17,028 nt of DNA from Scatosoma sp045632625 (GTDB lineage Bacteria; Bacillota; Clostridia; Christensenellales; Borkfalkiaceae), in the NCBI GenBank assembly GCA_045632625.1, contig JAZQWZ010000161.1:1-17028 (forward strand), in the 5' to 3' direction. Shown in pieces: positions 6,736 through 15,700 of the stretch (the stretch's first letter is position 1; every line of letters starts with the position of its first letter). Position numbers and translations under genes: made by a program. The notes below the pieces were generated by a model. It did no database searches. It saw only the letters and a program-made list of their open reading frames with translations, and had not been told where the DNA came from.

Positions 6736-8061
6736 ATGGGTTTGAAGGTTTGTAAATTTGGCGGTACGTCGATGGCGGACGGAAACGTTATTTTCCGTTG
6801 TGCGAATATTGTAAAGGCGGATGCGGAACGTAAATACGTGGTGGTTTCTGCGCCCGGTAAGCGTTTTGGCGGCGATATTAAGGTAACGGATTTGCTGTAT
6901 CAATGCTCCGACGCCTACGAAAGCAACGATAAAAAGACATTTGAAGAAGCGTTTGAAAAAATTAGCACGCGCTTTTTGAATATTGAAAAAGAAGTGGGCA
7001 AAGACCTTGGCATGGCTGAGGCACTGGAACAAATTAAAAAGGAAATTTTGAAAGGTGCGGGCCGTGATTATTGTGCTTCGCGCGGTGAATATTTGGCAGC
7101 GAAAATTATGGCGTCGGTGCTTGGCGTAGCGTTTGTGGACGCAACCGAACTTATCCGTTTTGACGAAAAAGGCGCGTTAGATGAACGTACGTTTAAACTG
7201 GCAGGCGAAGTGCTTTCTAAGTACGACCGCGCGGTTATTCCCGGTTTCTACGGGCTTGGCGCAAACGGTAAAGTAAAAACTTTCTCGCGCGGGGGCGGCG
7301 ATATTTCCGGTGCTATCGTGGCGCGCGCTATGCAAGCGGATTTGTATGAAAACTGGACGGACGTTAGCGGTTTCTATGCTTGCGATCCTCGTATTGTTGA
7401 TAATCCCAAATGTATCGTAGAGCTTTCCTATCAAGAACTCCGCGAGCTTTCCTATATGGGCGCAAACGTATTACATAGCGAATCGATTTTCCCTGTGCGC
7501 AGTGCAGGCATTCCTATCCGCATTTGCAACACGTTCCGTCCGGAAGATAAGGGTACTTATATCGTTAAAACGTTCAAGAGAACTATACAAGAAAACGATA
7601 TCGTTACGGGTATCGCAGGGAAAAAGAACTTCACCGTTATTTCCCTTGAAAAATCTATGATGAACTCGGAAGTTGGGTTTGTCGGGAAGGTGCTTGGTGT
7701 AATTGAAAAGCATAATATTTCTTTTGAGCATTTACCTTCGGGTATCGATACCATGTCCTTGGTTATCGACAATGCGTACTTGAAAGACGGTATGCTGGAA
7801 ACGCTCATGGACGAAATGCGTTTGGCGGTACACCCCGATAGAGTGTATACGCATAAAGATATTGCGTTGGTGGCAACGGTAGGGCATGGTATGGCGAAAA
7901 ACGTCGGTACGTCGGCAAGATTGTTCACGGCGCTCGCAAATGCAGGGATTAACGTGATTATGATCGACCAAGGTTCTAGCGAAATGAACATCATCGTAGG
8001 TGTGGAAAATAAAGACTGCGACGCTTGTATTCAAACGATTTACAACGAATTTTTTCATTGA
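6736..8061 (+). CDS. lysC: Aspartate kinase (aspartokinase), monofunctional with ACT domains
   Basis: The enzyme phosphorylates L-aspartate with ATP, the first step towards lysine, diaminopimelate, threonine and methionine. The N-terminal amino-acid-kinase domain opens with the signature KFGGTS (residues 7-12). Further conserved blocks are VVVSAPGKRF (about 36-45) and SRGGGDISGA (about 184-193), which matches the family's substrate-binding GRGGSD-type loop. The C-terminal part (about 300-441) contains two ACT regulatory segments, including the GFVGKVLGVIEKHNISFEHLPSG block. Length (441) fits the roughly 440-450-residue LysC class. The start is supported by AAGGAG (6721-6726). The 65-bp gap before it is too short for a lysine riboswitch and contains no obvious terminator, so it probably belongs to the cdaA transcript. 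The 3' end runs straight into a decayed hydrolase gene. Confidence 0.95.
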   Translation: MGLKVCKFGGTSMADGNVIFRCANIVKADAERKYVVVSAPGKRFGGDIKVTDLLYQCSDAYESNDKKTFEEAFEKISTRFLNIEKEVGKDLGMAEALEQIKKEILKGAGRDYCASRGEYLAAKIMASVLGVAFVDATELIRFDEKGALDERTFKLAGEVLSKYDRAVIPGFYGLGANGKVKTFSRGGGDISGAIVARAMQADLYENWTDVSGFYACDPRIVDNPKCIVELSYQELRELSYMGANVLHSESIFPVRSAGIPIRICNTFRPEDKGTYIVKTFKRTIQENDIVTGIAGKKNFTVISLEKSMMNSEVGFVGKVLGVIEKHNISFEHLPSGIDTMSLVIDNAYLKDGMLETLMDEMRLAVHPDRVYTHKDIALVATVGHGMAKNVGTSARLFTALANAGINVIMIDQGSSEMNIIVGVENKDCDACIQTIYNEFFH

Positions 8062-8424
8062 GCGCAAAGAAGTTGATTATGCAAAATTTAAAGTGGATTT
8101 GAAAGCGTTGTATCCTTTGAAAGGCGGCGAATTAACTGCGTACGTAGTAGATACGTGCACGCGCCAGCAGTAGTAAGTGTACCCGGCGGCGGGTATGGCT
8201 ATGTAAGCCCACGCGAAGGCGAACCGATTGCGCTTGAATTTTTGCAACGCGGTTATAACTGTTTTGTTTTAGATTATACCATTGGCAGTCCGAACGGTGC
8301 GCCGTATCCCGAACAGTTTTTACAGCTTGCCGCAGCGATTGACTACGTAAAAAAGAATGCGGAAGCGTTGCGTGTAATTGCAAGCGAAATCTATGCGGTT
8401 GGCGCGGAGCAACAAAAGGCATAA
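8060..8424 (+). pseudogene. Decayed alpha/beta-hydrolase (acetyl-esterase-like) gene
   Basis: Two different frames each encode a part of the N-terminus of a family alpha/beta hydrolase. The frame through 8081-8158 gives KFKVDLKALYPLKGGELTAYV and ends at TAG 8171. A second frame from about 8155 gives PAVVSVPGGGYGYVSPREGE, then LEFLQRGYNCFVLDYTIG and the PYPEQ helix, ending at TAA 8422-8424. The oxyanion-hole motif (PGGGY) is present, but the frame stops just before the nucleophile elbow (G-x-S-x-G), so no Ser-Asp-His triad can form. The linker between the two halves is also shorter than expected. The gene therefore carries a frameshift or small deletion near 8150 and a large 3' truncation. No clear start codon is left, and the first frame merges with the last codons of lysC. 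The family call is from memory. Confidence 0.75.
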
Positions 8425-8442
8425 GCTTTAAAGGATAAATAA

Positions 8443-8483
8443 AAACACACTATTCAAGGTGCGAATAGTGTGTTTGTTTTTTT
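8443..8483. terminator. Strong intrinsic terminator, probably bidirectional
   Basis: A 13-bp perfect stem pairs 8443-8455 with 8463-8475 around a 7-nt loop. A T-run (8477-8483) follows on the plus strand. On the minus strand the stem is followed by an A/T-rich stretch with a short T-run (complement of 8441-8445). It lies between the convergent lysC unit and the lipoprotein gene, whose stop is 12 bp away, so it can end both transcripts. Confidence 0.9.
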
Positions 8484-8494
8484 ATGACAAGCTA

Positions 8495-9442
8495 TCAATC
8501 GATAAAATCAGCGGTTTTTAAGGAATACGTAAACGTACCCACGTTATAAGCAAGCGTTACACGCATTTGCAAAATAACGTTACGATAGGTGTTGTTTTGC
8601 GGATTGCTCATTTCTGCAAGCCAAATGGTTTGCGGTGCGCCCGAATTTTTATCGTCGATACCAAGCGTAATAGGATAGAAGGGAATGGCGCGTAATTGTT
8701 CGGGGTTGCCATCGCCTGTGTCAAAAGAGAACGTTTCGTCCGATTTTAACGCATCGAAGGTAGCTTCGATCGTTTGTACTTTACGGCTAAACGGCGCGTA
8801 TACATAGAAGGACGGCGAGGAATTTTGCTTTAATCCGCGGAGCGCAAACAATAACTGTTCGTTGTCTAAATACGTATATTTATCGTCGATTTCAAACGTA
8901 GTCGTGGTGGACGTATTCTTTTTTACATCGGTTACTACGCACGTGCCTTTGGATAAATCCGCTTCATAGGTGGTTGCCACTTTTTGGTGTGTTTCCGAGA
9001 AATAATCCGTTTCCTTGGGATTGTTCACGGGTGAGGTGGAAATCACTTCTTTTATCGACGAGATGGGCGCTTTGGATTTATCGTTGAACACAACCATGCT
9101 GGTTACGCTGTCGGTAAACGCGTGTTCGCTTGCGCCGTAGAAAAATTTACCGCCGATAGTAAGTGAAGTGGTGTAGATATACGTGCCTTCGCCTTTGGTA
9201 AGCGTAGTGGTGTACGTGCCTTCGTTATAGGTAACCGACCAGTCTTGCTTTGCCAAAGAAGAGGACGCTTCAAACGTTACCTTGTAAACAAGCGTTTCTT
9301 CTACTTTGCTGGGGGTGGTCGCATAGTTATTATACCAGTAATCGGTAAGGGGTACGGTATAATCGATGCCCGCGCATGCGGTAAGCGTACTAGCGCAAAG
9401 TAAGGCGCAGGCGATAGAAGTATAAATTTTTCTTTTTTTCAT
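8495..9442 (-). CDS. Predicted lipoprotein of unknown function
   Basis: This 315-residue protein begins with a lipoprotein signal peptide: a basic start (MKKRKIY), a hydrophobic stretch, and the lipobox LTAC ending at Cys23, which would be lipidated and anchored outside the cytoplasmic membrane. The mature part is rich in Thr, Ser, Tyr and Asn, with alternating polar and hydrophobic residues, consistent with an all-beta extracellular domain. I see no catalytic motif and do not recognise a family. The gene stands alone, convergent with the lysC unit and divergent from addB, with its own promoter. Upstream of the start only a modest AAGG stretch is visible. It may be lineage-specific. The signal peptide and lipobox are firm; any role (surface binding, envelope structure) would be a guess. 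Confidence 0.85.
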   Translation of the reverse strand: MKKRKIYTSIACALLCASTLTACAGIDYTVPLTDYWYNNYATTPSKVEETLVYKVTFEASSSLAKQDWSVTYNEGTYTTTLTKGEGTYIYTTSLTIGGKFFYGASEHAFTDSVTSMVVFNDKSKAPISSIKEVISTSPVNNPKETDYFSETHQKVATTYEADLSKGTCVVTDVKKNTSTTTTFEIDDKYTYLDNEQLLFALRGLKQNSSPSFYVYAPFSRKVQTIEATFDALKSDETFSFDTGDGNPEQLRAIPFYPITLGIDDKNSGAPQTIWLAEMSNPQNNTYRNVILQMRVTLAYNVGTFTYSLKTADFID

Positions 9443-9500
9443 AGTAATTTTGCCTTTTTTATTTTACTGTTTTTATGGGTAAAAAACGTTTGACTATATT

Positions 9501-9529
9501 ATTATAGCATATTATTTACTGTTTGTAAA
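9501..9529 (-). promoter_or_regulatory. Housekeeping-type promoter for the lipoprotein gene
   Basis: Read on the minus strand, TTTACA (complement of 9524-9529) and TATAAT (complement of 9501-9506) are separated by exactly 17 bp, and a TG one base before the -10 makes it an extended -10. The predicted start lies about 50 nt before the lipoprotein ATG. This is the best promoter in the 187-bp divergent gap (9443-9629). Confidence 0.75.
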
Positions 9530-9570
9530 AAGAAAAATGCGATTTCCTTAAATTTATTGTGAAAAAAAGC

Positions 9571-9599
9571 TGAAATTTTACTATGGAATATGTTATAAT
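9571..9599 (+). promoter_or_regulatory. Extended -10 promoter upstream of addB
   Basis: TATAAT at 9594-9599 is preceded by TG with one base between (an extended -10). The -35 position 17 bp upstream (TGAAAT, 9571-9576) is a poor match, as is common with extended -10 sites. A second candidate further upstream is TTGACT (9490-9495), 17 bp, TATTTA (9513-9518), which overlaps the lipoprotein promoter on the other strand. AddB's ribosome site (AGGGAGA, 9618-9624) follows. Confidence 0.6.
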
Positions 9600-9629
9600 A
9601 GTAGTATAAAATCGTTTAGGGAGAAGTTT

Positions 9630-12600
9630 ATGCATACGGTTATCAAAGCGTACACCTTATCGCAATGTATGGACGTTATGGCGGAATATGCGTCTGCTTT
9701 TGAAAAACAGGGCGGGCAAAATCTCATTTTCTGCGAAGATAGATTGACGCTACTTGCCGAGCGTGCGTTGACCAAGCGCATGGGCGGGACGCTGTTTTCA
9801 TCCGTGACTACGTTTGCGCGGTTGGTGCGTACGCAGGAAAAGGTGCTTAGCAAACAAGGCTCCGTAATGGCTGTTGGTAACGTAATGGCGAAATTGCAAC
9901 GGGAAAATGCATTGCAATGCTTTACGTCGGTAACGGGCATTGGTAACAATGCGAAATGTATTTATGAAACGTTGGCGCAGTTTGCTTCTTCCGAAATTAC
10001 GCCCGAGCTTTTACAAGAAAGCGCTTCTCAGCTTGACGAAGGCGTTTTAAAACGTAAAATTAACGATTTGGTTTTAATTTATCAAGGCTATACGCAATTT
10101 TTACAAGAACAGGGGTATATCGACGAAAGCCGATACTTATCTTTGTTGCCTATGCATATGCGCGAAACGGTAGATTTGAAAAATACCAACGTGTTTTTCC
10201 TGTGCTTTTCTTCCTTTACGGCGCAAGCGTTGCGTACGGTGCGGGTAGCATTGCAGGAAGCGAAAAACGTAGTAGGGATTTTCTGCGCAGGGGAAGAAGA
10301 CATATATACAAACCGCGCCGTGGGACGCTTTATCGGGGTTTGCGACGAGTACAAAAAGACAAAAATTTTACAGCTTGGAAAACCGCTTGCGCCTGTGCAA
10401 GAGCGTTTGCGTAAGGGACTTTTTAACCCTGAATTAACGGATGAAAAGCCTATTCAAACGGATTGCGTGCGCGTTTTTGAAGCGGACGATAAAACAGCGG
10501 AGGCGGAATACGTAGCGGTGCAAATTCGCCAAGCTATGCAACAAAACGAAAATTTGCGCTATCGTGATTTTTCTGTACTAGTGCCGAGTGTTGCGGAGTA
10601 CTCGTTGCCATTAAAACGTGCGTTTGGTGAATATGGCATTGCCTGTTTCGTGGACGAAAAACGTTCGCTTGGGCAACATCCGCTCAGTCGGTTTTTGTTG
10701 GATATCTTCCGTGCGGTAAAGGAGAGATTTTCGGTTGTTTCCGTGCAATCAGTTTTGCAAAACGCCTTTTTCGGGGAAAGTGATGCGTATAGGAATTATT
10801 TGCTGAAATACGCTAATTATCGCGGCGGCGTAAAACGTGACATTAAAACGAGTGAGCCTATAACGGCGGTATACGATGTGCAAGCTTTGCAAGCAACGCA
10901 ACAACGGTTTATGCTGGCGGTGAAAGGGATTAAGGAAAACGCCAAGGGGAACGCGTATTGCGATGCGATCGAACAAATCAGGGAAGATTTTCAAACAAAA
11001 AAGCGCTTGCAAGAAATGCAAGAAAGTGTACAAGACATAGCGCAAAAGGGGTATTTATCGCAAATTTCTCGCGCGCTTGACAGCGTGCTTGCGGAAATGC
11101 GTATTTTAACGGGGCAACGCTCGTTAAGCGTGGCGGAATTTGCCGCTATTTTAAAGGACGGCTTGGATGCAACGGAAATTTCCTTAATCCCGTTAAAAGC
11201 AGACGCGGTATTTGTTGGGGATATTGCGGATAGTCGTATTAGCGAAACGCGCGTACTGTTTGCGCTTGGTATGACGGAAGAAGTGCCGCGTATTGCAAAC
11301 GATACGGCAATTATCAGTGATAAAGAAATTGCGCGTTTGCAAGACGTAAAGGCATGTTTAGAGCCTACTGTTGCCGAAGTTAATTTGCGCGCAAGAGAAA
11401 GCGTTTGTTTGAACTTGCTTTGCTTTACAGATGCATTGCATTTGTCTTACGCGTCGACGGACGACGGCAGTGAGCCTGCGTTGAGCGACGTTTTCCGTTA
11501 CGTACACGCGCATATTTGCGGAGTAAACGGTGAGCGTTTAGCGCACGAAAAAGCGTTGCGCAGCGGCGAGTTTGTTTATCGTTGCAGCGCGCCTACGCCT
11601 GCTATTAAACAGCTGCTTGTCGAAAAGAATATTTTTGAGCAAAAGAAAGCGGATACGCGCAATTTGTATTCTACGCTGTATACGGCTTTGGATAAGCTTA
11701 GCGTGGCGGAAAAAGACGATTATTTGGCGCAAAGGCGGGGGCATGTATGCGTTGAACGCGGCGAAGAATTATTTTTCAGGAATGGGAAAATATCGCCGAC
11801 TGCACTCGAAGGGTATTTTTCCTGCCCATTTAGAAACTTTGTGGAGCGTGGCTTACGCTTAAAAGATAGAGAAGAAACGGCGGTGCTTGCCGTGGATACG
11901 GGGAACTTTATCCACGAGCTGTTAGAGCAAACGGCGAAGGTCGCCTCTCAAATACAAACGCAAGAAGAAATGCGTACGTTTGCTATACAAAAAGGGAAAG
12001 AAATTTTGCAAAGCCCCGTATATTCTTCGCAATCGGATACGGCTTCGGGTGAATTTTTTGCGGAGAAACTTTTGCAGGAAGGTGCGGACGTTGCGGTGGC
12101 GGCATATCAACAAATTAAATGCTCTAACTTTGAAGTGGAAGAAACGGAAAGACAAGTGCAAACGGAGCTATTAAACGGTAAGGTAGACCGTGTGGACGGT
12201 ACGGATAAGTTTATTCGTATTGTCGATTATAAAACGGGTTCTATTGACGATACGGCACTTTCTTACTATACGGGCAGAAAAATGCAAATGCAGTTATATA
12301 TGTCCGCGATTAAGGGTGAACGCGTACCTGCCGGGGTATTTTATTTTCCTGCATCTATTGATTATGCGGAAGAAGACGCTGCGCGTTTCCAAATGAAAGG
12401 CTTTTTAAACGGGGATACCGACGCGTTGCTTTGCGGCGATCCTACGCTGACTGCGGATAAGCAAAGCGACTTTTTCCCCGCATCTTTAAATAATTCGCGC
12501 AGTAAACGCGTGATGGACGAAGCGACTTTTCGCGACTTTTTAGATTATTCGGTTTTGGTTGCAAGAGAAGGGGTTAAGGAACTAAAAGAAGGCTACGTAG

Positions 12601-12755
12601 CGCCGTCTCCGTATGGGACAAGCTGCGAATATTGTAAATACGGTGGTATGTGCGGATTTAATCACGATGCCTGCAAACCGAGAAACGAAGCTACGATAGA
12701 CGGGGCTACTATCGCGTCGATTGCGCGCGAGGCCCGTGACGGAAAGGGGGAATAA
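9630..12755 (+). CDS. addB: ATP-dependent helicase/nuclease subunit AddB
   Basis: AddB pairs with AddA to process double-strand DNA ends for RecA-dependent recombination; its nuclease domain cuts one strand and its N-terminal part helps recognise Chi. The C-terminal RecB-family nuclease core is clear, with Asp853 (KVDRVD) and Asp866-Tyr-Lys868 (VDYKTGS). The four cysteines of the structural iron-sulfur cluster are present: Cys732 in YFSCPFRNF, then Cys999, Cys1002 and Cys1008 in the C-x2-C-x5-C pattern near the C-terminus. The length (1041) is somewhat below Bacillus subtilis AddB (about 1,166). The N-terminus (HTVIKAYTLSQCM) lacks the Walker A loop (GxxGxGKT) found there in many AddB proteins, so ATP binding by this subunit is probably lost, as in some RexB-like forms. 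addA starts 3 bp after the stop, indicating one operon. Start supported by AGGGAGA. Confidence 0.93.
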   Translation: MHTVIKAYTLSQCMDVMAEYASAFEKQGGQNLIFCEDRLTLLAERALTKRMGGTLFSSVTTFARLVRTQEKVLSKQGSVMAVGNVMAKLQRENALQCFTSVTGIGNNAKCIYETLAQFASSEITPELLQESASQLDEGVLKRKINDLVLIYQGYTQFLQEQGYIDESRYLSLLPMHMRETVDLKNTNVFFLCFSSFTAQALRTVRVALQEAKNVVGIFCAGEEDIYTNRAVGRFIGVCDEYKKTKILQLGKPLAPVQERLRKGLFNPELTDEKPIQTDCVRVFEADDKTAEAEYVAVQIRQAMQQNENLRYRDFSVLVPSVAEYSLPLKRAFGEYGIACFVDEKRSLGQHPLSRFLLDIFRAVKERFSVVSVQSVLQNAFFGESDAYRNYLLKYANYRGGVKRDIKTSEPITAVYDVQALQATQQRFMLAVKGIKENAKGNAYCDAIEQIREDFQTKKRLQEMQESVQDIAQKGYLSQISRALDSVLAEMRILTGQRSLSVAEFAAILKDGLDATEISLIPLKADAVFVGDIADSRISETRVLFALGMTEEVPRIANDTAIISDKEIARLQDVKACLEPTVAEVNLRARESVCLNLLCFTDALHLSYASTDDGSEPALSDVFRYVHAHICGVNGERLAHEKALRSGEFVYRCSAPTPAIKQLLVEKNIFEQKKADTRNLYSTLYTALDKLSVAEKDDYLAQRRGHVCVERGEELFFRNGKISPTALEGYFSCPFRNFVERGLRLKDREETAVLAVDTGNFIHELLEQTAKVASQIQTQEEMRTFAIQKGKEILQSPVYSSQSDTASGEFFAEKLLQEGADVAVAAYQQIKCSNFEVEETERQVQTELLNGKVDRVDGTDKFIRIVDYKTGSIDDTALSYYTGRKMQMQLYMSAIKGERVPAGVFYFPASIDYAEEDAARFQMKGFLNGDTDALLCGDPTLTADKQSDFFPASLNNSRSKRVMDEATFRDFLDYSVLVAREGVKELKEGYVAPSPYGTSCEYCKYGGMCGFNHDACKPRNEATIDGATIASIAREARDGKGE

Positions 12756-12758
12756 GGG

Positions 12759-15700
12759 ATGGCAACTACGTTTACACCTGAACAGGACGCGGCGATTGCG
12801 TCGGTTGGCAAAACCATTGTTTCCGCTTCCGCTGGCAGCGGGAAAACGACAGTGATGATTGAAAAAATCATTCGCTTAATATGCAGTGGCGTGGACGTGC
12901 AGGATATTTTGGCAGTTACGTTCACGAAAAAAGCTGCGTCGCAAATGAAAGAAAAGCTGGCAAAGGCACTTATTAAAGCGATTAACAGTAAGGATTGCGC
13001 GCCTGAAAATAAAGCTCGTTTAAAAAAACAGCTTGGCGAAGTGGCAACGGCAAATATTTCTACCATTCACGGCTTTTGTTCTAGACTTTTAAAGACGAAC
13101 TTTTATCTTGCGGGCGTGGATAATGCTTTCCGTGTAATCGGCACGGACGATGCGGAAACGACTGCGCTCAAAAACCAAGCACTCGACCAACTGTTTGACG
13201 ATGGGTATCAAAATCAAGACGAGCAATTTATGCACTTGCTTTCTACTTACTGGCGCAAAAAGAGCGACAAGACGCTTAGAAGAATTTTCCTTTCCGTTTA
13301 CGAAACGTTGCGCAATCGTGCCGATTACAAGGAGTATTTGCGTAAATCGGGAGAATATGATGCAAGCACGTTCGATAACGTTTGCGCGCAGTTGCTTACA
13401 CTTTTGAAGGAAAAATGCAGCTATTATCTCGCCTACGTGGAAGAAGAACAAGCCTTTTTTGCGGTTGGTGAGAATGCGCCGCAGGTCGCGCTTGCAAGCG
13501 AATTGCACGCGGCTTTAAGCGCCGTGCTGGGATGTAATGATTATTTTGAGGCTTGCGCATTGCAAAAACCGAAATTTACAAGCAAACGCACGAGTAAAAA
13601 GGATAGCGCGGAAAAGCTTATGCATATTGAGCGTTTGGCTGCACTCAAAGATAAAATTGTAAAAATTTACGATAAAGAGCTGGCAGTAACGCACAGTCAA
13701 GAAGAAGAGCTTGCTGCGTTTTTGCAATCGGCGCAAACGGCGGCGGCGCTTAGCAAATATATAGCGTTGTTTGATGAAACGTATTCGGCGTTGAAAACCG
13801 ATTTTGGCGTGCTCGATTATAACGATTTGGAACATAAAACGCTAGAACTTCTTTCCAAAGAAAGCGTGGCAAGTGATTTGCGCGCGAAATATAAATACGT
13901 ATTTGTGGACGAATATCAAGACGTCAATCCCGTACAAGAAGCGATAGTTTCCAAAATCAGCGAAAACAATTTGTTTTTGGTGGGCGACGTGAAACAATCT
14001 ATTTACGGTTTCCGTGGTAGTCAATCGAAATTTTTTGTGGAAAAGCAAGCGGAATTTGCGCAAGGCGGCGGTTATAATTTGAAGCTGACGCGCAATTTTA
14101 GAAGCTCGGACGCGGTGCTTGACGCGGTGAATTCGCAGTTCTCTTTGGCGATGAATTTAAATACGTCGCAGGTGGATTATGCAGCGGACTCCTTTATGGA
14201 GAGAGGGGGCAGGTATGCGTTGAACGACGGCAGAGTGCAGTTGCACCATATCCCTGAAACAGAAAAAACGCCCGTGCAAGCGCGCGGCGTGTATTCGGTA
14301 AAAGCAAGCGCAAGCAAAAAGGCGCTGGAAGAAGAAAATGCGCAGGTGCAGCTTATTCATGATATTATCAAACGGGAATTGCAATCTACGTGGTTTGATG
14401 CGGATAAAGGCGAATACCGCAAAGTACGCTATTCGGATATTGCTATTTTATCGCGGAAAAAGCAAGGTGAAATAACAAAAACGGTTGCGGCGCTTGCGGA
14501 AAATGGTGTTCCCGTAACGGCAACTTCAGCGGTAAATATTTGTCAATTTGGAGAAATAAAAACACTTATTGATATCCTTTCTTTGCTGGATAACGCTGAG
14601 CAAGACGTGCCCCTTTGCAGTGCGTTGCTTTCAGCGATGGGGAAATTGTCCGTGGACGATTTGGCTACTATCCGTTTGCAATATCCGCACGAAAAACTGT
14701 TTAGAAACGCCTGCAAACGCTATGCATCGGAAATGGAAAACAACAATTTGCTTGCTGAAAAATTACGTGCTTTCTATGCGTATTATGCACAGCTCCGCGC
14801 GCTTACCGCTGTGCTTGGGGCAGGGGAAATTTTAACCAAGCTGATTGTCGATACGCGTATGGAAGCGGAGTATTTATCGCGCGAAAACGGTAATGCGTGT
14901 TTGAAACGGATAAATAGATTTATACAAGAAAGTATGGGCGAAATACCCCTTTGCGTGCATGAGTTTTTGTGTAAATTAAAGGATATGGATTACACGATAG
15001 AGTGTATGGAAAACGGCGGGGAAGATTCGGTAAAGGTAATGACGATGCACGCGTCAAAGGGCTTGGAATTCCCAGTGGTTATCGTGGATAATATTAACGC
15101 GCCTTTCCGCGGCGCGGACAAAGATGAAGTACTTGTCGAAGAAAGTATTGGGCTTGCGCCTAAGGCATACGATGGCGTAAAAATGCTGAAAAAAGATACG
15201 TTGCTCCGTCGCTTACACGAAACACGTGAACAGTTGTCTTCTATTGCTGACGAACTTAATTTGTACTACGTTGCCTTGACGCGCGCGCAGTTTGCTCTGC
15301 ACGTGCTCTATAAGGAAAAAAGTGTGATGCAAGACGTACGTTATGCACATTCGTTTGCCGATTTTACAAGCTTTTCCGTATGGGATCAATACGTTGTAAG
15401 CTTCGATACGTTCAATGTGCCAAAACAAGACCGTCAAGCACTTGTTTTTCATCCAGATGAAGCGTTGGCAAGACAAATTATGCAGGCGTTTACGTGGGAG
15501 TATTCGCATAATGGATATGAGAATTTACCTGTAAAAAGTTCGGCTACGCAATTAATGAACGCGGACATGGGTATGGCAAACGAGCAAATAAGCGTCGCCG
15601 CGGCGCAAACCAAAGCGGAAACGGAAGCAGAGCTTTCCACACTCGTAAAAGAAAGCACTGGCGTGGAGGCAGGGCTTGCATATCATGCGTTTTTAGAAAC

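Noticed and set aside
11908..11917. DnaA-box-like TTATCCACG
   Set aside because: A single near-match inside addB coding sequence, with no cluster or A/T-rich unwinding region.
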